From Trichomonas tenax (taxonomy: Eukaryota; Parabasalia; Trichomonadida; Trichomonadidae): a DNA stretch of 12,251 nucleotides. Shown here one piece after another: positions 1-7,904 of this stretch. The stretch is from the NCBI GenBank assembly GCA_023091735.1, contig JALKBU010001347.1:1-12251 (forward strand), read 5' to 3'. The notes under the pieces were generated by a model. The model was not told the origin of the DNA, made no database searches, and saw only the letters and a program-made list of their open reading frames with translations. Every line of letters begins with the position of its first letter. Position 1 is the stretch's first letter. The translations under genes were made by a program, and so were the position numbers.

Positions 1-172
1 TAATACACATAAAAATATCATATGCTGCATATTAGCGCATACATTTATGCTGGAAATCGTATATTTTTGGACGATTTGAAATGCAAACAATGATTTGATA
101 GATATATAGACTGTGCCACTTATACCATTGGATAGATAACTATCAATATGTACATGAAAGTACTTTCAAATC

Positions 173-241
173 GAAAAAATATTGATCAGATAAAAAGTTA
201 TGAAGGTCGCGGGACTACACCGTAGAAGGAAAAATACTGCC
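173..241 (+). repeat. 69-bp repeat, left copy (inverted relative to the right end)
   Basis: These 69 bases are, by eye, a perfect reverse complement of 12183-12251. Identity stops sharply after ...ATACTGCC at 241 on the side facing the genes. The outer limit cannot be judged because the partner copy runs off the window. It is less AT-rich than its surroundings. One frame from 213 reads DYTVEGKILP; another frame, open from 136, reads into the repeat as IDQIKSYEGRG before a TAG at 223. A single missing base at the GGG near 211-213 would join the two. This suggests decayed protein-coding sequence rather than a classical transposon terminus. Whether it belongs to a mobile element or to a multicopy gene family is undecided. 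Confidence 0.85.
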
Positions 242-568
242 CTGTAAAGAATTTATTGGCATTATTTGACAAACATAAGATTCTTAAACTTTTATTGTTT
301 CAGCACATACAAAAAGAGGAAAACTCCTACCCTTTCATTCAATAGGCTCCCATCTTTACAACGTAGCAGCAGTTTACTTTTGCAAAGAACATCAAAAACA
401 AATTGCCGATCTTGATGAAAAAATCTCAATGTCAAGGATTTTTTTGATGCGATGAATGTTGGAGAATAAATTGCTCTAGCCTATAAACCTGCAATTATTA
501 GTTTTAATATTGTATATAGCTCTGGAAGTCGAACTTTTCACTTCCAAGAAAGGAAAAAAAAATACTGA
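238..568 (+). pseudogene. Frameshifted remnant of an unrecognised gene
   Basis: Three successive + strand frames give protein-like, low-repeat sequence. From 238 the frame reads CPVKNLLALFDKHKILKL and on to PFIQ, then stops at 343. A second frame from 333 reads through IGSHLYNVAAVYFCKEHQKQ to KISMS. A third from 437 reads DFFDAMNVGE, a stop at 467, then IALAYKPAII and on to a TGA at 566. At each join the next frame takes over within a few codons, the pattern of a gene decayed by small indels. It directly follows the 69-bp repeat. The style (short helical segments rich in L, K, N, F) recalls the large families of ankyrin-associated or other repetitive surface and cytoplasmic proteins of trichomonads, but I do not recognise the family. 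No intact start is visible. Confidence 0.42.
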
Positions 569-672
569 CTTTCTCTTCTTTTCATTCAAAAACATAGTGC
601 TGTTATGCTTAAAAAGAATAGATGAGACCTTAAATTATATATTTATGTTAACATTTCCAGAAATAGAACAAA

Positions 673-1356
673 CTATTCGTTGGAAATAAGGCCAATATCA
701 GAAAGGCCTATCTTAATATACATTTGGAGCTTCTCTATAGAATCTTTTGTATCATTCAGTCTTTCAACGTCTGCTTCGAGCTGATCCTGCATTCTCTTTA
801 TATCTTGGTTGAAATCTTTGAAGAATGGTATAAATTCGGATAAATTCTCTTCATTGCATGTCTGATCAAAACTTGTTAATTCAACTTCAGGAACTTCATT
901 TTCATCAGGAACTTCAAATCTGCTGACAATGCTCTCAACAACTGCGCCTGGATTAGGGCACTCCATGCCATCAATAACATCTTTAATGAACTTGTATAAT
1001 TCTGCTAATTGTGAAGCATAATTTGAATACTTTTCTTGGTGATAACTCACTTTCTGTAGCTCTGTTTGAAGTCTGTGGAACTCATTAATTCCGTTTTGGA
1101 AGAGATTATTTAATTCTTTAATATTGTTATCAATTTTTCGTTGATAATGGAACTCATCCCATTGCTCAGCAGTCATTTGTTTGCGTTCTGAATTGGTGCT
1201 TGCCGCTGTAGAGCCAAAGGATGATTGAATTGGATCAAAATTTGTCATTCGTCTTGCGAAACTCAAGGCGCCTTGTTGACTATTTGCTGGCTTCTCGAAT
1301 TTCCTCTCTTCGTTTTGATTTTTAGGAAGCATTGATAGAGGTTTTCGATTGTTCAT
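673..1356 (-). CDS. Coiled-coil protein resembling the Nsp1/Nup62 C-terminal domain (tentative nucleoporin)
   Basis: A 227-residue protein starting at the ATG at 1356. The same frame is open upstream to a GTG at 1380, but a eukaryotic start should be the ATG. Residues 1-60 are polar, K/N/S-rich and disordered, with a single FG (SSFGS, about residue 47). Residues 65-130 form a heptad-rich helix (NLFQNGINEFHRLQTELQKV...YHQ), followed by IKDVIDGME and a short acidic linker. A second helical stretch follows at about 183-215 (DFNQDIKRMQDQLEADVERL). That order (helix with an N-G-x-I turn and V-xx-xQ spacing, break, second coil beginning with an IKRM block) resembles the C-terminal coiled coil of Nsp1/Nup62, which trimerises in the central pore channel. 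The usual long FG-repeat N-terminus is missing. Another nucleoporin of the channel trimer or an unrelated coiled-coil protein remains possible. It lies 123 bp downstream of the eIF4G-like gene on the same strand. Confidence 0.42.
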   Translation of the reverse strand: MNNRKPLSMLPKNQNEERKFEKPANSQQGALSFARRMTNFDPIQSSFGSTAASTNSERKQMTAEQWDEFHYQRKIDNNIKELNNLFQNGINEFHRLQTELQKVSYHQEKYSNYASQLAELYKFIKDVIDGMECPNPGAVVESIVSRFEVPDENEVPEVELTSFDQTCNEENLSEFIPFFKDFNQDIKRMQDQLEADVERLNDTKDSIEKLQMYIKIGLSDIGLISNE

Positions 1357-1479
1357 TAACTTTTTAAAAATCTGGCGCACTTTTTTTGAGAGTCAAATTT
1401 CAGTCAAAAAAAAATTTGGCACCTAAATTAACCTTATGTTGAAAAAATTGTTTAGTGCTATTATTATAAACATTTTATA

Positions 1480-3270
1480 TTAATGAATTTTCTCACAGAG
1501 CTCTTCGAAATCGTATGGGAATCCGTACTCATCGTGTGCGAAGTTGATTTCATCTTCCATGACTTTCGGAAGTTTGTTCTTCAGCTTTCCAAGGTGCTTG
1601 ATGTACTTCTGAATCACTTCATCGTACTTTTCACTTGCAGCCATCACCTTGTTGACGGCAACACGGCAGATTGCAACAGCAATGAGTCTCGAAACAGGGG
1701 CCTTTGGATCACGTGTTTCAATGCTCTCTGGCATCATTAAGGCCTCAGTGATCTCAGCGCACATATTCGGAGGCTTGAAAGACTGCGAGAAATCGAAGTT
1801 ATCGAAGAGGAAGTACTTCGCCTCTTCAAGGAAGTCGATCTTCAAATCTTTGGCACCTGGAATGAGTGAAGCAACAACTGTTGCACGCTCCCTTCCTAAA
1901 TGGCCGAAAGTATACAAGCAAACGAGAACCTTGAAGAAAGCATTCCAAATCTTTGGACTCTCGTCAGCAAGTTTCTCAGAAATGATCTCTTCTGCATACT
2001 TTGCAGAGATTGATTGATATTGGCGCTGCTGTGGTGCCTGGCACTTAGGAATCGCCATGCCGATGAAGATAGAATAGTCAGCAGCATCCTTTGTGTGATC
2101 TGGAAGCTGGTGGAGAGCGGATTCAAGGAACTTGTTTGACTCGAGCTTAATCTCTTTGATTTCAGTTCCCTCAGTAAAATCGCAGTATGCGGATCTAAGG
2201 ATGTCGGAGATTTCGTCTGCATTTTTGAGATCTTCAACTGCTTTTCTTGTGATTTGGCGATTATTAACGTAAAGCTCGCGTGTTTCTTGAATATTGAGAA
2301 GCATGCAGCCCTTATAGGAGCTTGTTGACTCTAATTTCATGATTTCATCGAAAATGTTCCATTGCTCTGGTGTGATTTTGAGAACGAAATCTTTTTCTGA
2401 CTTTGTAATGAATGTTTCGAGCATTCCAACGATTTTTTCATTACGCGTCTCTTTAAGTTTGGAGAGAATTTCGGATAGTTTGTCAACGCCTTGTTCAGCT
2501 TCGACAATTTGATTAGTGATTAAAGATGTCAAAAACAAAGCTGTTCCTTTAGCTCTGATGCCATCCTCTTCGCTTTCTGGGACGTTGAGCAAGAAATCGT
2601 CAAGTTCTTCCATTGTCTTCGTGATAACTAATTTTCGCATCTTTTTATTGCCCATTTGCTTGACAAGACGTGCGTAGAGTGGTGCGAATGCATGCTCAAT
2701 CATGGCCTTTTCAACAATGAATTTAGAAGTGAAAGCGATGTGTGTGTCATCCTTGATGTGTGTTTGAAGTTCTTCGATTGTTGTTTGCAATTGTCCCTCT
2801 GTCAAACGGTTCAAAAGGAAGTTTGCAGAATACTGGAAAGCTTCCATCGAATCGTTCTCCCAAACTTGTGCAACTTTGATTTTTGTCGGTGGAACGTAAC
2901 GTGTGCTGTCTTTTGTAACGAGCTTCGCTTCTGCACTGCCCTGGTTCTTGTGGAAGTGTCCAGAGCGTGAATGTTTCATTGTTTTTCCTGAATTTTGATC
3001 ATTAATATAATTCATAAGCGCGATATAACCGATTGATTGACGTGTAAATCTGTTTTCTTCGTTTTGCTTGGCTTCCTTGATCTTTTCGAGGATTTTACTT
3101 ATTTTAAAGTACACCTGGAAGTTAATTGCTTGTTGTTGGGTCGAGCGTTTCTCTATTTTGATTGATGGCTGTGGTAATGAGGCTGGAGTGAACGTCGGCA
3201 CCTCGCCCTTCTTCGTGAGAAACGAAAGACCACCAGTTTTTGGTTTTTCGATCTGAGGTTTTTGATCCAT
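1480..3270 (-). CDS. eIF4G-like translation initiation factor with MIF4G domain
   Basis: A 596-residue protein. Residues 1-140 are basic and low in complexity (GGLSF, FTPASLPQPS). Residues about 144-340 read as a MIF4G HEAT-repeat domain: the FLLNRLTEGQLQ start matches the NKLTPEKF-type opening of eIF4G, followed by FIVEKAMIEHAFAPLYARL, where the family has LIFEKAxxEPxFxxxYAxL. This is the part of eIF4G that binds eIF4A and RNA and scaffolds ribosome recruitment in the cytoplasm. Residues about 345-596 are all-helical and could be a diverged second HEAT or MA3 module, but I see no firm signature there. No canonical eIF4E-binding YxxxxL-hydrophobic motif is evident in the N-terminus. At about 600 residues it is short for eIF4G and nearer plant eIFiso4G. 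Other MIF4G proteins (CWC22, NOM1, p97-like) are less likely but not excluded. A TCATAT initiator lies 10 nt upstream of the ATG. Confidence 0.78.
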   Translation of the reverse strand: MDQKPQIEKPKTGGLSFLTKKGEVPTFTPASLPQPSIKIEKRSTQQQAINFQVYFKISKILEKIKEAKQNEENRFTRQSIGYIALMNYINDQNSGKTMKHSRSGHFHKNQGSAEAKLVTKDSTRYVPPTKIKVAQVWENDSMEAFQYSANFLLNRLTEGQLQTTIEELQTHIKDDTHIAFTSKFIVEKAMIEHAFAPLYARLVKQMGNKKMRKLVITKTMEELDDFLLNVPESEEDGIRAKGTALFLTSLITNQIVEAEQGVDKLSEILSKLKETRNEKIVGMLETFITKSEKDFVLKITPEQWNIFDEIMKLESTSSYKGCMLLNIQETRELYVNNRQITRKAVEDLKNADEISDILRSAYCDFTEGTEIKEIKLESNKFLESALHQLPDHTKDAADYSIFIGMAIPKCQAPQQRQYQSISAKYAEEIISEKLADESPKIWNAFFKVLVCLYTFGHLGRERATVVASLIPGAKDLKIDFLEEAKYFLFDNFDFSQSFKPPNMCAEITEALMMPESIETRDPKAPVSRLIAVAICRVAVNKVMAASEKYDEVIQKYIKHLGKLKNKLPKVMEDEINFAHDEYGFPYDFEELCEKIH

Positions 3271-3276
3271 GAAAAA

Positions 3277-3282
3277 ATATGA
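3277..3282 (-). promoter_or_regulatory. Initiator (Inr) of the eIF4G-like gene
   Basis: On the minus strand TCATAT, followed by a T run, sits just before the ATG at 3270. The A of TCA (3280) would give a 10-nt 5' UTR. This matches the trichomonad Inr consensus TCA+1-Y-W in sequence and in its proximity to the start codon. No TATA box is expected in this lineage. Confidence 0.5.
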
Positions 3283-3931
3283 CTTTCTTTATTTTTTAAA
3301 TCTTTTCGATGCAAAAATAATAAAAATAATCATTATAAAACGAAAATAACTTCCGATTTCTGCAACCAGATAATATGCATGTAATTTGTGCAAAAAAATG
3401 TTCAAAAACTACAATAAATCATCAACTTTTTGCTCATTAAATATTTTTTTTAAAATTTGAAATAATGGTACCTCATTTATATTATAATTACTTTTCAAAT
3501 AACACATTTATGGCTATTGTTCATCAAATTTTATTTGGAATCTTTCTTTTTCTTTGTCAAATTTTCTTATTTTCATTGCTATTATTCATTAAAACTTTAG
3601 TAAGATAATATTTCGCTATTTTTGTTCGCAATTTAGAAATTTTTCATTATCAGTTGATTTCATAGAGAAAATTATGAATTTAAATAGAGATTTTCGATTG
3701 TATTATGACTATGATAGAATCTGACACCAAAAACAAGTTTTTCAAAAATGATTTTCATCATGAAAATAGCTATTACATAATATGCTAATCCTAAATATTG
3801 AAAAATCATTGAAAAATTTAAAATTTTCCGATCATTCATTTGAAATTTTATTAAAATAAGAATCTACACATTACGCAATATCCAAATATCAAGTTTAATG
3901 TTTTCCAAAAAGTGAATGTGACCAAATAACA
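3283..3931. other. AT-rich divergent intergenic spacer
   Basis: The stretch between the divergent eIF4G-like and Lhs1-like genes is strongly AT-rich with many A and T runs. It holds no RNA gene that I can identify. The only notable item is a 47-codon hydrophobic reading frame at 3465-3608 (+), described in the findings, which I do not call as a gene. Confidence 0.6.
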
Positions 3932-3938
3932 TATCGTC
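3932..3938 (+). promoter_or_regulatory. TATCGTC element before the Lhs1-like gene (possible Myb site)
   Basis: TATCGTC ends 8 nt before the ATG at 3947, and no TCA-type initiator is visible here. The same 7-mer lies 15 nt before the ATG of the SNARE gene (11665-11671, minus strand). Trichomonas Myb proteins bind elements of the TAACGATA/TATCGT type, so this is a plausible core-promoter site; binding is inferred. Confidence 0.38.
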
Positions 3939-3946
3939 CGGCCAAA

Positions 3947-6388
3947 ATGTTATTGTTTCTCCTCTCAGCAGTATCACGATCTGTGATATATTCTGTTGAC
4001 TTTGGAAGCGATAACATTAAATTAGGTATTGCTCTTCCAGGCAGAATTGAAGTTGCGTTAAACCAACAATCTAAAAGATATACACCTTCTTTCTTCGCTC
4101 TCTACAATATGTCTGAGAAGCAGAAGACACAATTCCCAGAGCACTGGGAGAAAAACGACACACGCCAACTTGAATGGCTCTTTTCATATGATGCAAAAGC
4201 ACATTACGAGCGTTTTCCACAAAATGCAATCAAGGGCATGCCAAAGCTCATGGAGAATCAGTTGGGCTTGACAGGACGCGAAATGTTCTCATTGATAATG
4301 AAGCATTTAATTTCGACAGCTTCTGACGGCCGTTTCACATTCGAACAGTCAACACTCATGTTCTCTGTCGAACCGTGGATGAGCCGTAGAGAGAGACAGG
4401 CAATTAGAGAAGCCATCAGCATGGGCGAATCAAATCTCGCTGGAATCATCGATTCACCGCAAGCTGCTTCAATCACGTACGGACTCGAGCGTCAGGCAAT
4501 GTACTACAACAGTTCTAGGACAGTTGCTTTCTTAGATCTCGGTCAATCTCACACTTGGGTTTCGATTTTCAACTTCACATCAAACGGAACACAGCTCCAG
4601 AGCACACAGTTGGGCATTGCTTCCAACATGTCACTCGGTGGCTACTTAGTTGATCAAAAACTCGCTGAAATGTTCATGAATAAATTCGCTCAGGAACATA
4701 ATATCGAATTACCACTTCCAAAGCGTGTCCAAATCAGATTCTATGACGAGGCACGCCGTGTTAAGGAGCGATTGACACTTTCTCTTACAACAGCTGCAAA
4801 TATCGAAGATGTTTACGAAGATTATTCATTCAACATGGAAGTCACACGCGAATTACTCAACTCTTTGCTCGCTGACATCGGTGAGTCCCTCAACAACCTT
4901 CTTGATGAATCTCTCAAAGTTGCAAATATCACAAAGGCACAACTCGACTCAATCGAACTTCTCGGTGGTACGACACGCGTTCCATTCTTTAACGAGTCCA
5001 TCCTTAACTGGTCAGGAATGGAGAAACTCAACAGAACAATGAACTCTGATGAGGCCATCGCTATTGGTGCTTGCTACGCCGGTGCTTCGACATCCTCCGC
5101 CTTCATCATCCAGAAAGTCTACACAAAGTATTTCGCAAACGTTGATGTTTTCTTCAGAAATAACGAAAACGGACAAATCTTCAAGGTTTACGACAAGCAC
5201 GACTACAATGATCACGTTTTCTTCAACTTCACAGTCGAAGAGATGCTACGCAACATCACAGTCTATATCGAAGGAGATGAAGAATATCTTACTTACGATA
5301 TATTCCCACCGAATATCACAGCTAATGCCACCACAGTCGATGCCAACGCTACAGTTGAAGGCAATGAAACAGCTCCATCCAATGAAACGATATATGTTGT
5401 CTACGAGTTCGGCTTCGATCAGATTGGCGCTCCGGTTCTCTGGGACTGCACATACAACGGCGTCCGTCTTGATGCTAACACAACACGCCCGAAGTGGATG
5501 CTCGACAGAGACCAGCTTTCCACATCTGCATCATTCCTCCGCAAGATGAACTTCGTTCTCAAGAAGCGTAGTGATTTACTTCGCCTCCAGAACGACCACG
5601 AATCCCTTATGTACAAGATTCGCGACCGCCTTGTTTCCGATGATCAGCTCATCGAAGTCACAACAGAGGAAGAGCGCGCAAACATTTCCGCAGAGTTAGA
5701 TTACCACACAGAATGGATGGCTAACGTGTCCAATCCAAAGACACGCAAAGTCCTTAGAGAGAAGCTGAGACAGCTCGAGGCACTTACAGAGGATGCAGAT
5801 GATAGAATCTACGAGCGCCAGAATAGACCAGCTGCTATTGTTAACCTCAACAATACACTCAATGAGACAAGGTATGCTCTTGAAGATATCCCAGTCTCTA
5901 AGCCATGGATCACAGCCGAGAATATTTCTTCATTGTTTGAGATCTACAACTCTACATTAGAATGGTTCAACGAGAAGCTGAAGCTTATTGGCGAAGAGAA
6001 TATCACATCCAATCCTGTTGTCCACACATCTGATATCAACAGAAGAAGATATTCCCTCGAAGACAAGTTAGACAAGATTAGAGATATTCCAAAGCCAAAG
6101 CCAGTCAACAACGCAACAAACACAACGAATTCTACATTCGTTGATGGAGAGTTCATCAATGCTTCCTTCATCAATGAGTCCATCTTCCCACCAGAGAACA
6201 TCACAGTCTCTGCTAACGCCACAATCCCAGAAAATGTTACAACAACAGAAAACATCACAGTTGATGCTAACATGACTGCTCCAGAAGCTACAAACACAAC
6301 AGCTCCAGAGGTAGCAGCAACAACTGAGGAGAAGTCGGCTGAATCTGAAAAGAATGAGACAACTCAGGAGCCAAGCAAAGAACTTTAA
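3947..6388 (+). CDS. Lhs1/GRP170 (HYOU1)-type ER Hsp70, hyper-sequon form
   Basis: An 813-residue protein with an N-terminal signal sequence (MLLFLLSAVS). The Hsp70 nucleotide-binding domain spans about residues 15-385: phosphate loop 1 SVDFGSDNIKLGIA, then the LNQQSKRYTPS segment typical of HYOU1 (LNKESRRKTP), phosphate loop 2 FLDLGQSHTWVS near 193, and the adenosine motif ELLGGTTRVP near 335 followed by SDEAIAIGACYAGA. A substrate-binding beta region (about 390-515) carries an inserted Asn/Thr-rich loop (about 454-482). A charged helical lid follows, and a long low-complexity tail starts near 715. By family knowledge it acts in the ER lumen as a holdase and as nucleotide-exchange factor for BiP. 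I count about 37 N-x-S/T sequons, concentrated in the beta-domain loop and the tail. The C-terminus is SKEL, not a canonical KDEL/NDEL retention signal. An AATAAA lies at 6440-6445, about 50 nt past the stop. Length is close to yeast Lhs1 and shorter than human HYOU1. Confidence 0.9.
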   Translation: MLLFLLSAVSRSVIYSVDFGSDNIKLGIALPGRIEVALNQQSKRYTPSFFALYNMSEKQKTQFPEHWEKNDTRQLEWLFSYDAKAHYERFPQNAIKGMPKLMENQLGLTGREMFSLIMKHLISTASDGRFTFEQSTLMFSVEPWMSRRERQAIREAISMGESNLAGIIDSPQAASITYGLERQAMYYNSSRTVAFLDLGQSHTWVSIFNFTSNGTQLQSTQLGIASNMSLGGYLVDQKLAEMFMNKFAQEHNIELPLPKRVQIRFYDEARRVKERLTLSLTTAANIEDVYEDYSFNMEVTRELLNSLLADIGESLNNLLDESLKVANITKAQLDSIELLGGTTRVPFFNESILNWSGMEKLNRTMNSDEAIAIGACYAGASTSSAFIIQKVYTKYFANVDVFFRNNENGQIFKVYDKHDYNDHVFFNFTVEEMLRNITVYIEGDEEYLTYDIFPPNITANATTVDANATVEGNETAPSNETIYVVYEFGFDQIGAPVLWDCTYNGVRLDANTTRPKWMLDRDQLSTSASFLRKMNFVLKKRSDLLRLQNDHESLMYKIRDRLVSDDQLIEVTTEEERANISAELDYHTEWMANVSNPKTRKVLREKLRQLEALTEDADDRIYERQNRPAAIVNLNNTLNETRYALEDIPVSKPWITAENISSLFEIYNSTLEWFNEKLKLIGEENITSNPVVHTSDINRRRYSLEDKLDKIRDIPKPKPVNNATNTTNSTFVDGEFINASFINESIFPPENITVSANATIPENVTTTENITVDANMTAPEATNTTAPEVAATTEEKSAESEKNETTQEPSKEL

Positions 6389-6560
6389 TCACCATTTTTT
6401 GTAATATTCACGCATCGCTTACTATTCTATTTGAAAGCAAATAAAAAAATTCGTTTCTTATAAATAAGTTATCTTTCCAAAAATACAGAATTAGAAAAAA
6501 AAGAACTATATTTTTACTGAGTCAATATTTGGAATTCAAACATTGAGTTATTGTTAAAAC

Positions 6561-7595
6561 TCATCTGAGTGCACAATGCCTCTTCCACACGAGCATGCAA
6601 GTGAGAGGAACAATCATAAACAAGTATGTCAAGTAACCGAGGTATTCTCTCAGCTCAGCTGGAATTGTGTTCTGGTTAATTGTGTCGATGATGGAGCCGG
6701 AAGGATCATCGTCATCATCACCTCCTTGTGTTGGATCTTTTCCATCAGGTGTTTCAACATCTGGGAACTCGCATCTATCGAGGATCTTATATAGGATCTG
6801 TGCGGCTTTAAGCATTTGTGTTTTAGTATATTCTCTGCACTCTGAAACAAATGTTTCATTGATATGTGTTAAAGGCTTTAAACCTTTATAAATTGTGTTG
6901 ATTGTGTAGACTGAGTTACTAGAATTAGCTGTTTCGATGGCGTTTGATTCGCTGATGAGATCTTTTGGATCCCATCTTTCATTGAGCTCGATTGTTAAAT
7001 TATTAACATTTTCCCAGAAAGCTTTGCTGAAAGTTTTGTCTGTGTAGCTATCAAGGCCGCAGCCAGATTCATACAGATCTGCAATAGACATTTCTTGGCC
7101 CTTATACACAATTTTGAATAACCGACCATTGCGATCTCCGTCTGGGAAGTCGTCAGAGAAGAGCTCGTTAACGTGTAGAGGCGTGTGCACGTTGCAAATG
7201 CCTGTGAAAAGGATCTTTAGATGGATCGACCACATAAACGAGGAAGATAACACTCCTGAGTATATCTTTGTAGCGGACTCTTTCGTGACTGTGATAAGAT
7301 TCTCTCTAGAGCTATAATAATTCGGTATGTAATCTCTTTCGGTTTCAATATACGGTTGGCTTGAGTATTTCCAGTGATTGAAGCACTTCAAGTTGAAGGG
7401 CGGCCTCTCAACGTAGTTCATCCATGCACTGAGTTTCGATAAGTTCTTTGAAAGATCATCATCTGCAGATCGAAGGAATATTTTCTGCATTTGCTTCTGT
7501 TTGTTACTGTCGATGTGGTTCATCACGAGGTGGCTGACGGTTGTCATCAGAAAATCAGTCCAACACGCTGAAGATGAGACTAATAATGCAAACAT
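6561..7595 (-). CDS. Membrane-anchored P1/S1 nuclease-like protein, probably inactive
   Basis: A 344-residue type I membrane protein. A short signal sequence (residues 1-11) is followed by Trp12, matching the mature N-terminal Trp of P1/S1 nucleases. Family landmarks follow in order: TTVSHLV, LSAWMNYV (for ASWAD), HWKYSSQPY (for HYWHYxDxPY), NVHTPLHVNE (for GDxHQPLHxxE), a GDRNGRLFKIVYKG strand (for GGDxGGNxxxV), a YESGCGLDS block (for FWDSGxG) and KAAQILYKIL (for AGxRLAxxLN). These nucleases cut single-stranded nucleic acids with three zinc ions outside the cell or in lysosomes. Here most zinc ligands are replaced; only Trp12 and His141 remain clearly. An acidic linker with five Asp (293-297) leads to a membrane span at about 318-337 and a short basic cytoplasmic tail. 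Three N-glycosylation sequons lie on the lumenal side (NLT at 199, NSS at 224, NET at 246). The gene is convergent with the Lhs1-like gene (172 bp apart). Confidence 0.7.
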   Translation of the reverse strand: MFALLVSSSACWTDFLMTTVSHLVMNHIDSNKQKQMQKIFLRSADDDLSKNLSKLSAWMNYVERPPFNLKCFNHWKYSSQPYIETERDYIPNYYSSRENLITVTKESATKIYSGVLSSSFMWSIHLKILFTGICNVHTPLHVNELFSDDFPDGDRNGRLFKIVYKGQEMSIADLYESGCGLDSYTDKTFSKAFWENVNNLTIELNERWDPKDLISESNAIETANSSNSVYTINTIYKGLKPLTHINETFVSECREYTKTQMLKAAQILYKILDRCEFPDVETPDGKDPTQGGDDDDDPSGSIIDTINQNTIPAELREYLGYLTYLFMIVPLTCMLVWKRHCALR

Positions 7596-7600
7596 TATGA
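7596..7600 (-). promoter_or_regulatory. Initiator (Inr) of the nuclease-like gene
   Basis: On the minus strand a T run followed by TCATA directly precedes the ATG at 7595. The A at 7598 would leave a 3-nt leader. It matches TCA+1-Y-W like the initiator before the eIF4G-like gene, and it supports this ATG as the start and hence the short signal peptide. Confidence 0.48.
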
Positions 7601-7904
7601 AAAATTTACCTTAATTTTTAAAATTTTGCGATTTATATAACCGACACAATCAGGAACCCTTAAATCCACAACAAAATCGCACTTGTCAGATCTCGGTTTT
7701 GACAGACAGGAAATTGTCACATTTATGATCCCCACATAAGGTTATTTTTTACAAAACAAATTTGTCGTGCAAATTTTCCTTTGTATTGGATGAGTATATA
7801 GGGCAGCTACCAGAAAAGGTTGGATGAGTCATGATGTTTGACTTAACTGGTAATTCACTTTATTGACGGGCTATTAGACTATCTGTAAAAAAATCCTGAT
7901 GACA

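Noticed and set aside
1357..1380. N-terminal extension of the nucleoporin-like gene to GTG at 1380
   Set aside because: The organism is eukaryotic and an in-frame ATG lies at 1356; the extra eight residues have no support.
1483..2017. Plus-strand open frames opposite the eIF4G-like gene
   Set aside because: They mirror the codon usage of the minus-strand gene and have no domain features of their own.
5049..5549. A 166-codon + frame inside the Lhs1-like gene
   Set aside because: It is a Ser/Thr-rich shadow in the second frame of a clearly coding Hsp70 gene; it lacks a promoter and any recognisable fold.
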